A stretch of DNA of 64,000 nucleotides from Methylotenera sp. (GTDB lineage Bacteria; Pseudomonadota; Gammaproteobacteria; Burkholderiales; Methylophilaceae), in assembly GCA_021732365.1 (NCBI GenBank), contig JAKFVD010000017.1:1-64000 (forward strand). The letters are read 5' to 3'. Below, piece after piece: positions 8,790-18,373 of this stretch. Below the pieces are notes generated by a model, which saw only the letters and a program-made list of their open reading frames with translations, was not told the DNA's origin and searched no databases. Position 1 is the stretch's first letter; every line of letters starts with the position of its first letter. A program made the position numbers and the translations under genes.

Positions 8790-9575
8790 ATGAATGAACA
8801 ATCTACGCATCATCAACCCAGTTACACCCTTTGGACATGGGTTGTCGCGGCCTTACTTGCGTTAATTTTGCTGTGGATGCTGTTGACAGGTCATGGGCCA
8901 TCCAATACATGTTGTGGCGTATCAACTGAAACAACACCAGTTGACGCGGGTTTGTCTAGTGAAGCGAGTAACTCAAACAGCGATTTTACCTTTAGTGCGA
9001 CCAGCAGCGGTTTGACCACCACTGGTGATGGCAGGAATATCTCATGGTTAAGTCAAGCCGCTACGCTTAACACTATTTTAGATGGTGACGATTTACAGGC
9101 TCAAGGTAACGATAAAAATGTGGTGTTATCTGGCAATGTAGATAGTGAAACAATCAAGCAACAAATCGGTGTTAATGCACAGGCATTTTTTGGCTCTGGC
9201 ATAGTGATTGATAATCAAATTGCAGTTTTAGCAAGTGATGAAGCAATAGCCTCTGATTCAGTACCCGCTACCATTAAAGTATATTTTGAATCTGGCAAAA
9301 CAACGTTGCCCAGTGATGCTGGCATTAGTTTAGCCGCCATGGTTGAATGGCTAAAATCGCACCCTGAATCTAAAGCAATACTTTCTGGCTATCACGATCC
9401 AAAAGGCAATAAAGCATCGAATGAACAGCTAGCAAAAGAACGTGCTGAGTCGGTAGAAGATGCTTTAGAAGACGCAGGCATAGACGATGATAGAATCGAT
9501 AAGCGTAAACCGCAAAGTGTTGACGGCGGTACAGATTTAGCTGAAGCTAGGCGCGTAGAAGTATCCATCGAATAG
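8790..9575 (+). CDS. OmpA-family C-terminal domain protein
   Basis: Of 261 residues. A single membrane anchor at about 15-33 is followed by a Ser/Asn-rich linker and a BON-like segment around 80-145 (KNVVLSGNVDSETIKQ). A C-terminal OmpA peptidoglycan-binding-like domain spans about 165-261: IKVYFESGKTTLPSDAG, then NEQLAKERAESVEDAL and EARRVEVSIE. It is likely inner-membrane-anchored with a periplasmic domain contacting the wall. It is paired with the preceding helix-hairpin-helix protein; both have N-terminal anchors. Confidence 0.8.
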   Translation: MNEQSTHHQPSYTLWTWVVAALLALILLWMLLTGHGPSNTCCGVSTETTPVDAGLSSEASNSNSDFTFSATSSGLTTTGDGRNISWLSQAATLNTILDGDDLQAQGNDKNVVLSGNVDSETIKQQIGVNAQAFFGSGIVIDNQIAVLASDEAIASDSVPATIKVYFESGKTTLPSDAGISLAAMVEWLKSHPESKAILSGYHDPKGNKASNEQLAKERAESVEDALEDAGIDDDRIDKRKPQSVDGGTDLAEARRVEVSIE

Positions 9576-9608
9576 CTGAAAAATCTAAAGCTTTAAACTC
9601 TGTATATT

Positions 9609-9637
9609 AAAAAGCCGATGCATGCATCGGCTTTTTA
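9609..9637. terminator. Bidirectional intrinsic terminator
   Basis: A perfect palindromic stem (AAAAGCCGATG and its complement) ends in T-runs on both strands. It sits between the convergent OmpA-like gene and pilU and can serve both. Confidence 0.85.
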
Positions 9638-9661
9638 ATAACCACTTGCTATAACTGTTAT

Positions 9662-10801
9662 CTAGACAATACCTAAATGATCCAAACCTGCTGACACATC
9701 TTTATCATGTGCGCCTTTGCCATGTAGCTTGATTTTCAATCGAATATCATTCACAGAGTCCGCATTTTTGAGCGCATCTTCATAGCTAATATCACCCGAT
9801 TCGTGCAAATCAAACAAGGCTTGATCAAACGTTTGCATGCCGATTTCGCGAGAACGACTGATAATCTCTTTAATTTCGTGCACATCACCTTTGAAGATTA
9901 AGTCAGAAATTAACGGCGAATTAATCATAATTTCAATCGCTGCAGCGCGGCCAATACCATCACTTTTAGGGATTAAGCGCTGTGAGATAAACGCGCGCGT
10001 ATTTAACGATAAATCCATCAATAACTGGTGACGACGCTCTTCTGGGAAAAAGTTAATAATGCGGTCTAGTGCCTGATTGGTGCTATTGGCATGCAAAGTC
10101 GCCATACACAAATGACCTGTTTCAGCAAAGGCAATCGCGTAATCCATGGTTTCACGATCGCGAATTTCACCAATTAAAATCACATCAGGCGCTTGGCGTA
10201 AGGTGTTTTTAAGGGCTATATGCCAGCTTTCGGTATCTACGCCCACTTCGCGCTGGGTGATGACACAATTTTTGTGATCATGCACAAACTCAACTGGGTC
10301 TTCAATGGTAATAATATGTCCATAACTATTTTCATTACGATAGCCAATCATCGCGGCTAAAGAAGTTGATTTTCCAGAACCCGTGCCACCCACAAAAATC
10401 ACTAAACCACGTTTGGTCATGGCGATATCTTTGAGCACTTCTGGTAACTTTAACTCTTCAAATTTGGGAATTTTAGTAGCGATGGTTCTAAAAACCATGC
10501 CAACTGAGCCGCGCTGCACAAAGGCACTCACCCTAAAGCGCGCAACACCCGGCAAGCCAATCGCAAAGTTACACTCACTAGTGGCATCAAATTCTGCTGC
10601 TTGTTTGTCGTTCATAATCGAACGTCCAATTTCGCGCGCCTGTTGCGCAGACAAAATCTGTTGGCTGATTGGCGTCATTTTTCCATCAATTTTCATCGCT
10701 GGCGGAAAGCCCGCAGTAATAAACATATCAGAAGCTTTTTTGCCAATCATCAAACGCAGCAAATCAAATACAAATTTCTCAGCCTGACCTTTTTCCATCA
10801 T
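9662..10801 (-). CDS. pilU: Type IV pilus retraction ATPase PilU
   Basis: A 379-residue hexameric secretion-type ATPase that assists PilT in pilus depolymerisation. Walker A is GGTGSGKST (138-146), and the Walker B region reads APDVILIGEIRD. His and Asp boxes are present (TIEDPVEFVHDHK, AETGHLCMATLHANS). It keeps the PilU-type extended C-terminus (KLHGKGAHDKDVSAGLDHLG). It lies 26 bases downstream of pilT, the usual order. Confidence 0.95.
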   Translation of the reverse strand: MMEKGQAEKFVFDLLRLMIGKKASDMFITAGFPPAMKIDGKMTPISQQILSAQQAREIGRSIMNDKQAAEFDATSECNFAIGLPGVARFRVSAFVQRGSVGMVFRTIATKIPKFEELKLPEVLKDIAMTKRGLVIFVGGTGSGKSTSLAAMIGYRNENSYGHIITIEDPVEFVHDHKNCVITQREVGVDTESWHIALKNTLRQAPDVILIGEIRDRETMDYAIAFAETGHLCMATLHANSTNQALDRIINFFPEERRHQLLMDLSLNTRAFISQRLIPKSDGIGRAAAIEIMINSPLISDLIFKGDVHEIKEIISRSREIGMQTFDQALFDLHESGDISYEDALKNADSVNDIRLKIKLHGKGAHDKDVSAGLDHLGIV

Positions 10802-10827
10802 GTATTCCTAGCGCTTCATCATTAATA

Positions 10828-11871
10828 TTAACCAATAATCGATTCTTTATTGGATGCTTTGCTGCGTGCCTCACTGGCTGAGATAATATTACGGCGCACC
10901 AAATCCTGCAGGTTCTGATCCAGCGTTTGCATGCCAATATTTTGGCCAGTTTGAATGGCAGAATACATTTGCGCGACCTTATTCTCACGAATTAAGTTAC
11001 GAATCGCAGGCGTACCAATCATGATTTCATGCGCAGCCACGCGGCCTTGCTCATCTTTGGTTTTACATAAAGTTTGTGAAATAACAGAGCGCAGGGATTC
11101 AGACAACATAGAACGTACCATTTCTTTTTCTGCTGCTGGGAACACATCCACAATACGGTCTACCGTTTTAGCGGCTGAGCTGGTATGCAAAGTACCAAAC
11201 ACTAAATGGCCTGTTTCTGCGGCACTTAACGCTAGCCGAATCGTTTCTAAATCGCGCATCTCACCAACCAGAATCACATCAGGGTCTTCGCGCAACGCAG
11301 AGCGCAAGGCATTTTGGAAAGATAAGGTATGCGGACCTACTTCGCGCTGATTGATTAAACACTTTTTAGAAGTGTGCACAAATTCGATTGGGTCTTCTAC
11401 AGTTAGTATATGACCCATTTCATTTTCGTTAATATAATCCACCATAGCAGCCAAAGTTGTCGATTTACCAGAACCAGTAGGCCCAGTGACCAATACAATG
11501 CCGCGCGGCGTGTTAGCAATCTCTTTAAAAATGGCAGGGCAATTCAGTTGTTCTAAGGTTAAAATTTTAGAAGGAATAGTCCGAAAAACAGCACCAGCAC
11601 CACGGTTATGATTAAACGCGTTGACGCGAAAACGCGCCAGATTAGGAATCTCAAACGAAAAGTCGCATTCCAGTGTTTCTTCATAAACCTTACGCTGCCC
11701 ATCGTTCATGATGTCATACACCATGCCATGTACTTGGGTATGATCAAATGCAGGTACATTGATTTTACGAATATCACCATGCACACGAATCATTGGCGGC
11801 AAACCTGCTGAAAGATGCAAATCCGATGCTTTATTCTTAACCGAAAAGGCCAGTAAATCTGAAATATCCAC
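10828..11871 (-). CDS. pilT: Type IV pilus retraction ATPase PilT
   Basis: A 347-residue motor for pilus retraction and twitching. Walker A is GPTGSGKST (130-138). EDPDVILVGEMRD and GHLVFGTLHTSSA are intact, and the C-terminal AIRNLIRE signature of true PilT is present. The start MDISDLLAFSVKNKASDLHLS is canonical. It is divergent from yggS across a 118-base gap, a standard beta/gammaproteobacterial arrangement. Confidence 0.97.
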   Translation of the reverse strand: MDISDLLAFSVKNKASDLHLSAGLPPMIRVHGDIRKINVPAFDHTQVHGMVYDIMNDGQRKVYEETLECDFSFEIPNLARFRVNAFNHNRGAGAVFRTIPSKILTLEQLNCPAIFKEIANTPRGIVLVTGPTGSGKSTTLAAMVDYINENEMGHILTVEDPIEFVHTSKKCLINQREVGPHTLSFQNALRSALREDPDVILVGEMRDLETIRLALSAAETGHLVFGTLHTSSAAKTVDRIVDVFPAAEKEMVRSMLSESLRSVISQTLCKTKDEQGRVAAHEIMIGTPAIRNLIRENKVAQMYSAIQTGQNIGMQTLDQNLQDLVRRNIISASEARSKASNKESIIG

Positions 11872-11989
11872 GTGCGGCTCCTGCTATAATTTAGACTTGC
11901 ATTAGCGTTAAATCTGTAAAACTTTAATTATTAATAATATTTTGCTATTAATAAGTTACATTAAACAAATTACTTAAAGTGTTTGAATT

Positions 11990-12685
11990 ATGACCACAAT
12001 TGCGGATTCCTTGCAAGCGATTCAAGCAAATATTCATGCAGCATTACTTCATGCAAATCGGCAGCATAAAGTACAACTGCTCGCCGTCAGTAAATCACAA
12101 CCCGCCGAAAAACTGCGCGAAGCCTACCAAAATGGGCAAGCTTTATTTGGCGAAAACTATGTGCAAGAAGCCACTAACAAACAGCAGCAATTAAGAGATT
12201 TAGATATTGAGTGGCATTTTATTGGCCCAATTCAAAGCAATAAAACGCAATTGATTGCCAAGCACTTTGATTGGGTGCATTCGGTTGATCGACTTAAAAT
12301 CGCGCAGCGTTTATCTGACGCCAGGCCAAGCACACTCGCACCGTTGAACATTTGTATCCAAATTAACAGCAGCTTTGAAGCGACCAAAAGCGGCGCAGAT
12401 TTAGCCGAAGCGGCGCAACTGGCGGCAGCGATTAATCAACTCCCTCATCTAAAATTACGCGGCGTGATGTCGATTCCAGCACCTGCTAACGACTACGAAA
12501 CTCAGCGCGCGCAATTTAAAATTGTATCGGATACTTTTAGCAGCTTGCAAAAACAGGGCTTTATTTTAGATACATTATCTATTGGCATGTCGGATGACTA
12601 TGTTGCAGCAATTCACGAAGGTGCTACCATAGTACGTATCGGCTCAGCGTTATTTGGCGCACGTTCTGCAGCATCAACTCAATGA
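11990..12685 (+). CDS. yggS: YggS family pyridoxal-phosphate homeostasis protein
   Basis: A 231-residue single-domain PLP-binding protein (alanine-racemase N-terminal fold, PROSC/YggS). The PLP lysine lies in LLAVSKSQP (about 28-36). FGENYVQEA, WHFIGPIQSNKT and the C-terminal SIGMSDDYVAAIHEGATIVRIGSALFG phosphate-binding segment are all present. The family maintains the free PLP pool. It lies 11 bases upstream of proC. Confidence 0.95.
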   Translation: MTTIADSLQAIQANIHAALLHANRQHKVQLLAVSKSQPAEKLREAYQNGQALFGENYVQEATNKQQQLRDLDIEWHFIGPIQSNKTQLIAKHFDWVHSVDRLKIAQRLSDARPSTLAPLNICIQINSSFEATKSGADLAEAAQLAAAINQLPHLKLRGVMSIPAPANDYETQRAQFKIVSDTFSSLQKQGFILDTLSIGMSDDYVAAIHEGATIVRIGSALFGARSAASTQ

Positions 12686-12696
12686 GAATAAGTTAA

Positions 12697-13518
12697 ATGA
12701 AATTAGTGTTTATTGGCGGCGGCAACATGGCATATGCCTTGATTGTTGGCTTAAAAAACAAAAAAGTAGCCATGTCTAATATCGTGGTGATAGAACACGA
12801 TGTAAGCAAATGGCCGCAATTAGAGCAATTGGGTGTGCATGTGAATGCAGACTTAGCCAGTGTTAATGGTTGCAGCGCGATTGTATTAGCAATCAAACCG
12901 CAGCAATTATCGGCTTTAGCCAAAAACTTAACCCCTTTTTTATCGGTAAAATCTGCCTCGCAACCGCTGATCATTTCAATTGCTGCAGGCATTCGGCTTA
13001 AAGATTTAAGTCGTTGGCTGGCTGGCTATGAAACGATTGTGCGTGCCATGCCCAACACGCCAGCTCAAATACAAGCAGGTGTAACTGGTTTATATGCCAT
13101 GCCCAATGTATCTAAAAAACATATCGCCTTGGCCGACCAAATATTAAAAGCAGCAGGCAGCAACATTTGGCTGGATTCTGAGGAAAAATTAGATGCGGTG
13201 ACCGCTATTTCTGGCAGTGGCCCTGCTTATGTATTTTATTTTATAGAGGCTTTGCAGGCGGCCGCCCTAAATTTGGGCTTAAATGAAGAGCAAGCCAAAG
13301 AATTAAGTATTGCCACATTTAAAGGCGCCAGTTTATTAGCAGATGCCAGCACAACACCTATTGCAACCTTGCGCATGCAAGTGACTTCAAAAGGTGGCAC
13401 AACGGAACAAGGTTTGCTGAGCTTAGAAAAATCACAGGTAAATCAAGCCATTATGCTGGCGGCGCAAAAAGCCTGCGAGCGAGCCAATACTTTAGGCAAT
13501 GAATTAGGCAAAGATTAA
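12697..13518 (+). CDS. proC: Pyrroline-5-carboxylate reductase
   Basis: NAD(P)H-dependent last step of proline synthesis; 273 residues. The Rossmann motif FIGGGNMA is at about 5-12. VRAMPNTPAQIQAGVTG and the C-terminal signature region SGSGPAYVFYFIEAL through VTSKGGTTEQGL are intact. It sits between yggS and yggT in one probable operon. Confidence 0.96.
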   Translation: MKLVFIGGGNMAYALIVGLKNKKVAMSNIVVIEHDVSKWPQLEQLGVHVNADLASVNGCSAIVLAIKPQQLSALAKNLTPFLSVKSASQPLIISIAAGIRLKDLSRWLAGYETIVRAMPNTPAQIQAGVTGLYAMPNVSKKHIALADQILKAAGSNIWLDSEEKLDAVTAISGSGPAYVFYFIEALQAAALNLGLNEEQAKELSIATFKGASLLADASTTPIATLRMQVTSKGGTTEQGLLSLEKSQVNQAIMLAAQKACERANTLGNELGKD

Positions 13519-13565
13519 TCTTTAAATTATCCAATATTTATATTTAAAACAAGGCTTTTATTAAT

Positions 13566-14141
13566 ATGCTCAGCACTGCGCTAGAATTTTTACTCACCAC
13601 GGTTTTAAACTTACTCACTTTGGTATTTTTATTGCGCTTTTTCATGCAACTATTAAGAGCACCGTTTAATAACCCATTGGGGCTGATGGTGATTACACTG
13701 ACCGATTTTGCCGTTAAGCCAGTACGCAGAATTCTATCCAGCTTTAAAAAAATAGATTTATCTACCCTATTTTTGGCATTAATCACGCAATTTTTGCTGC
13801 AAATTAGCCTATTAATGTTGCGCAATTTCCCCCTATTTGTTGCTGGCGATGCGGCTTGGCTTGGATTTGTTGGCTTGAGTTTACTAGGCGTTTTGCGCAC
13901 TGCTTTAGATGTATTCTTTTATGCTATTTTGATGCAGGTGATACTCAGCTGGGTCAACCCACACTCACCTTTTTCGGGTGTTTTAGATACCTTAACAAGA
14001 CCAATTTTAGGCCCAATACGCCGATTAATCCCCATAACAAATGGTTTGGATTTTTCACCGTTAGTTGCGTTAATTTTGCTACAAATGGTGAATATTTCCG
14101 TATTTAAAACGTTAGAATTGCAATTATTAGGTCTATTTTAA
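13566..14141 (+). CDS. YggT family integral membrane protein
   Basis: A 191-residue protein with two YGGT repeats, each with paired membrane helices. The second repeat carries the diagnostic ILSWVNPHSPFSGVLDTLTRPILGPIRRLIP. The function is poorly defined; it nearly always follows proC in proteobacteria, as here (47-base gap). Confidence 0.9.
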   Translation: MLSTALEFLLTTVLNLLTLVFLLRFFMQLLRAPFNNPLGLMVITLTDFAVKPVRRILSSFKKIDLSTLFLALITQFLLQISLLMLRNFPLFVAGDAAWLGFVGLSLLGVLRTALDVFFYAILMQVILSWVNPHSPFSGVLDTLTRPILGPIRRLIPITNGLDFSPLVALILLQMVNISVFKTLELQLLGLF

Positions 14142-14165
14142 AGTGCCAATATTAATCATAACAGC

Positions 14166-16187
14166 ATGATTTCACAACGTTTAGAAGCTAAAGTTCACGA
14201 GTATCAGGAATGGCGCAATACGCTTAGGCAAACCATTACCGATTACCGCGATTGGCTGGCAAAAAGCCAATATAGTGATGCCGTTCAAGAGTTGCGACTT
14301 TACGATGTGTTAGAAATGTTAAAACGCGATCAACTGGTGCTGGCTTTTTTAGCAGAATTTTCGCGTGGCAAAACTGAAATGATTAATGCATTATTTTTTG
14401 CCGATTTTAATCAGCGATTATTACCCAGCGAACCAGGCCGTACCACGATGTGCCCCACCGAAATTTTTTGGGACGCGCGTGAAGAGCCTTGCATTAAATT
14501 ACTGCCTATTGGCACACGCGCCAGTGATGACTCCCTTACTTATCTAAAAGCCACGCCAAACGCATGGCAAAAATTTAAGCTAAACATTGATTCGCCAGCA
14601 GAAATGCAAACTATTTTGCGTAAGTTGATTGAGCAAAAAGAAGTGACTCAAGGCGAAGCAGAAGCGCTAGGTTTATATAATCCACAAGATATTGGCATGA
14701 CGAATGCACTAAAAACGCACGGCTTGCTCAAAATTCCTTTTTGGCGTCACGCCATCATTAACTATCCGCATCCACTGCTTAAAAGTGGCCTAGTTGTGAT
14801 TGATACGCCAGGCTTAAACACGCTAGGCGCCGAGCCTGAACTAACTCTTAGTATAATCCCCAACGCACATGCTGTATTGTTTTTAACGGCAACCGACACT
14901 GGCATTACGCAATCAGATATGCAGATTTGGAATGAGTATATTAAGGGGCGCACCAAATATAAACTGGTATTACTAAACAAAATTGATATGTTGTGGGATG
15001 CGCTTAAACCCAAGCAAGATATTGCTAATGAGATTGCAAAACAAGTGAACGTGACTGCGCACCAATTGGGTGTTTCGCCTGATAGCGTATTTGCTATTTC
15101 TGCCCAAAAGGCTTTAGTAGCCAAAATTAAAAAAAATGAATCCCTGCTCAAACAAAGCGGCATTATTGAGCTTGAAACGATATTGGGAAATCAGATTGTT
15201 CAAGCCAAACATGAGATTTTAGGTCGCACAGTTGCCAGTGAATGTAGCGAAATGATTAAAGGTTCGCGCAAAATCATTCAGCAACGTCTCAATAGTTTAC
15301 GTGCGCAAATTGCAGAACTGCGCGGCCTGAGAGGCCAGAATAGTGACGCAACTAAACATATTTTCGCGCAAGTGGTGACCGATAGAAAACGCTACGAATT
15401 ATCAATCCCAACCTTTAATCAAGCTGACGAAAAAATTGGTCATATTGGCAAAAAGCTGCTGCGCCATTTAAGTGTAGATTATCTAGAATCTGCATTAGCA
15501 TCCAGTCGCAAAGAAATGGGGGATAGTTGGACGACGGTAGGCTTAAATAAGGGCATGCGCAACTTGATGAAGCAGGCGAATGAGTTAGCTGCAAATATCA
15601 ACAAGCAAAGTAGTGATATTAAAAAATTGGCCGACAATATTTATCAGGTTTTTCATTCAAAACATGGCTTTGAAGTGTTTAATCCGCCGCCGTTAGATAT
15701 GTCTAACTTTATTCATAATATGCACGCGTTAGAAAAAATCACCCACGATTTTTGTGCTGACCCTATTAACGTGTTAACTGAAAAGCACTTTTTGATTCGT
15801 AAATTTTTCTTGGGGCTTGGCACACAAACGCGTGCCATTTTTAGTCAAGCTGAAAAAGATTGCGAGCACTGGCTGCAAGACGTGTTGGGCACGCTAAAAA
15901 ACCAAATGGCAGAACACAAAGCCAGCTTAGATCAGCGATCTAAAAACCTAATGCAAGCAAGAGCGAGTGCTGAGGCGCTGGATAATCAATTAGCATTAGT
16001 GGAAAGAGAATACGCCACGATATTAAAAGAAGGGCAAACCCTAGATTTGATGTTGTTGCAGTTAATTAAAACAGTTAAGCCAGCCATTAAGGCTAATATT
16101 TCTGTTAAAAATAGTGCGGATTTTGAAAAAACGATTCAAATAGCGCCCTTTCCTTTTTTGAACATTGTCCCGCAACCCTCATCTTAA
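14166..16187 (+). CDS. Dynamin-like GTPase
   Basis: A large GTPase of 673 residues. The P-loop is AEFSRGKT (63-70), with Ala instead of the first consensus Gly, followed by the switch-I region around PSEPGRTTMCPTEI. G3 is DTPG (213-216) and G4 is NKID (271-274). The C-terminal ~350 residues are predicted helical and coiled, as in the middle and effector domains of bacterial dynamins. There is no clear transmembrane segment. Family members remodel membranes. It begins 24 bases after yggT and is probably the last gene of that operon. It ends 7 bases before the convergent rng stop. Confidence 0.85.
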   Translation: MISQRLEAKVHEYQEWRNTLRQTITDYRDWLAKSQYSDAVQELRLYDVLEMLKRDQLVLAFLAEFSRGKTEMINALFFADFNQRLLPSEPGRTTMCPTEIFWDAREEPCIKLLPIGTRASDDSLTYLKATPNAWQKFKLNIDSPAEMQTILRKLIEQKEVTQGEAEALGLYNPQDIGMTNALKTHGLLKIPFWRHAIINYPHPLLKSGLVVIDTPGLNTLGAEPELTLSIIPNAHAVLFLTATDTGITQSDMQIWNEYIKGRTKYKLVLLNKIDMLWDALKPKQDIANEIAKQVNVTAHQLGVSPDSVFAISAQKALVAKIKKNESLLKQSGIIELETILGNQIVQAKHEILGRTVASECSEMIKGSRKIIQQRLNSLRAQIAELRGLRGQNSDATKHIFAQVVTDRKRYELSIPTFNQADEKIGHIGKKLLRHLSVDYLESALASSRKEMGDSWTTVGLNKGMRNLMKQANELAANINKQSSDIKKLADNIYQVFHSKHGFEVFNPPPLDMSNFIHNMHALEKITHDFCADPINVLTEKHFLIRKFFLGLGTQTRAIFSQAEKDCEHWLQDVLGTLKNQMAEHKASLDQRSKNLMQARASAEALDNQLALVEREYATILKEGQTLDLMLLQLIKTVKPAIKANISVKNSADFEKTIQIAPFPFLNIVPQPSS

Positions 16188-16194
16188 CCAGGGC

Positions 16195-17655
16195 TTAAAT
16201 CCAAATAATATCAAACGCTTCTCTCGCGTATTGATTGTCAGGCTGCAAAGTGACACGTTTTTTAATAAAATCAGATAGATTCGCCAAACTTTGCGACTCT
16301 TCATCCATCAGCATATCAATCACCTGCGTGCAGGCAATTACTTTAAATTCTTTAGCGTTAAACTGTTTCGATTCGCGCAGTAATTCGCGCATAATTTCAT
16401 AACAAATGGTTTGTGCCGTTTTATGCTCACCGCGGCCTTGGCACACATCGCAAGGTTCGCAAAGTAAATGCGCCAAACTTTCTCTGGTGCGTTTACGCGT
16501 CATTTCCACCAAGCCAAGCGAAGTAAAACCATTCACGCTAATGCGCGCACGATCTAAATCCACCGCTTTATTCAGCTCCTCTAACACGGTTTCGCGCTGG
16601 CTATCTTCATCCATGTCAATAAAATCGATAATGATGATGCCGCCTAAGTTTCTAAGCCTTAACTGCCGCGCAATACATTGCACCGCTTCTAAGTTGGTTT
16701 TATAAATGGTATCCGACAGATTTTTACCACTGACAAAGCTGCCTGTATTCACATCAACCGTGGTTAACGCTTCGGTTTGGTCAAAAATCAAATAGCCGCC
16801 TGATTTTAATTCCACTTTACGCGATAGTGCGCGCGTGATTTCAATTTCAATATTATAAAAATCAAAAATCGGGCGCTCGCCTTGATAGTGATAAAGCGGC
16901 TTTACCGCTTTTGCCACATATAAATCGGCAAACTCTTTTAAATGATTAAAGGTTTCTTTGGAATCAACACGAATACTCACGGTTTCGTCATTTACTACGT
17001 CACGCAGAATGCGGCGTGGCAGGCTTAAATCATAAAAAATCAATGAGCGCTCACCGGCAGATTGGCTATCGAGTTGGATTTTTGCCCACACTTTTTGTAG
17101 ATAATCGATATCTGCCAATAACTCGGCATCGCTGGCCGTTTCTGACATGGTGCGAATAATAAAACCGCCAGAACGTTTTTCTGGCAGCAAGCCCAGTAGA
17201 CGATTGCGTAATAATTCGCGCTCTTCTTCATCTTCAATGCGCTGCGAAACGCCAATATGATCTTGATGCGGCAAAAAGACTAAAAAGCGCCCTGCAATAC
17301 TTACTTCGGTAGTCAAGCGCGCGCCTTTGGTGCCAATCGGCTCTTTAATTACCTGCACGACAATCGATTGGCCTTCACGCAACACATCTTGAATCAGGCG
17401 TTCTGTTGGCGGTTCGCCATCAACATGGCATTCCATAATATCCGCCACATGCAAAAAAGCCGCGCGCTGCAAGCCAATTTCGACAAACGCCGATTGCATA
17501 CCAGGCAGCACGCGGCACACTTTGCCGCGATATACATTACCCACAATGCCCAGTGATGAACTGCGCTCAATATGCAGTTCTTGCGCAATGCCTTGCTCTA
17601 GCACGGCAACACGCGTTTCTTGCGGCGTCACGTTGATTAATATCTCTTGTCCCAA
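16195..17655 (-). CDS. rng: Ribonuclease G
   Basis: A 486-residue RNase E/G-family endoribonuclease that processes 16S rRNA 5' ends and some mRNAs. The S1 domain lies in about 38-125 (GNVYRGKVCRVLPGMQSAFVEI). Catalytic acidic residues are in TTVDVNTGSFV and GGIIIIDFIDM, and the Zn-link is CEPCDVCQGRG. It lacks the long C-terminal scaffold of RNase E. The upstream neighbour on the same strand is maf (55-base gap), the yhdE-rng arrangement. Confidence 0.96.
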   Translation of the reverse strand: MGQEILINVTPQETRVAVLEQGIAQELHIERSSSLGIVGNVYRGKVCRVLPGMQSAFVEIGLQRAAFLHVADIMECHVDGEPPTERLIQDVLREGQSIVVQVIKEPIGTKGARLTTEVSIAGRFLVFLPHQDHIGVSQRIEDEEERELLRNRLLGLLPEKRSGGFIIRTMSETASDAELLADIDYLQKVWAKIQLDSQSAGERSLIFYDLSLPRRILRDVVNDETVSIRVDSKETFNHLKEFADLYVAKAVKPLYHYQGERPIFDFYNIEIEITRALSRKVELKSGGYLIFDQTEALTTVDVNTGSFVSGKNLSDTIYKTNLEAVQCIARQLRLRNLGGIIIIDFIDMDEDSQRETVLEELNKAVDLDRARISVNGFTSLGLVEMTRKRTRESLAHLLCEPCDVCQGRGEHKTAQTICYEIMRELLRESKQFNAKEFKVIACTQVIDMLMDEESQSLANLSDFIKKRVTLQPDNQYAREAFDIIWI

Positions 17656-17710
17656 TTTGCAACACCTTATCTTGATTTTTTCGTGCTAAAAAAGTGGTTA
17701 AGTTAACCCT

Positions 17711-18307
17711 TTAAAAGCCTAATTTTTTTAATATTATCGCCGTTTCATGAACAGGCAAACCCATCACGCCCGTATAACTGCCATCGATGCGTTTAATCCA
17801 GCTACCCGCCAAGCCTTGAATGGCGTAGCTACCTGCTTTGTCAGCATGCTCTTTGGTGGCGATATACGCCGCTATCATAGCATCGCTAAGCGGCATCATT
17901 TCAACTAATGTGGTGCATAGTGCTAACTCGATTTGCTGATTAAAAACGCCTGCCACTGCTGTATGCACTTGATGTTGCGTGCCAGATAATTGTTTAAGCA
18001 TCCGCAAAGCATCTGCGTCATTTTCTGGTTTGCCAAAAATGCTATCCCCAAGCGCAACCGTGGTATCTGCCGCCAAAATGGGCATGTCAGAAAATTGCCC
18101 ATTTAATTGCTGCTGTATCGCCAACGCTTTTTGTTTAGCCAAGCGCAACACATAATCGGTTGGCGATTCACTAGCCAGCTGCGATTCATCAATATCGGCT
18201 GGCATCACTACGCAATCAATACCCATTTGTTTTAATATCGCCACACGGCGCGGACTTTGCGAAGCAAGTATGACTTTTTGAAGATTCATCTGCATTAAGC
18301 TGTTCAT
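17711..18307 (-). CDS. Maf-like nucleoside triphosphate pyrophosphatase (YhdE type)
   Basis: A 198-residue house-cleaning pyrophosphatase, probably acting on dTTP/UTP. SQSPRRVAIL, PADIDES, LAADTTVALGD and YTGVMGLPVHETA are the family motifs. Two further Met codons lie at positions 5 and 7, so the true start may be a few codons in. It is the first gene of a maf-rng pair. Confidence 0.92.
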   Translation of the reverse strand: MNSLMQMNLQKVILASQSPRRVAILKQMGIDCVVMPADIDESQLASESPTDYVLRLAKQKALAIQQQLNGQFSDMPILAADTTVALGDSIFGKPENDADALRMLKQLSGTQHQVHTAVAGVFNQQIELALCTTLVEMMPLSDAMIAAYIATKEHADKAGSYAIQGLAGSWIKRIDGSYTGVMGLPVHETAIILKKLGF

Positions 18308-18373
18308 TTAAATTAACATAGGCAATACTATCAAAGCATTGCGCGTTCACAAACGTTAACATCGTCATCATGG

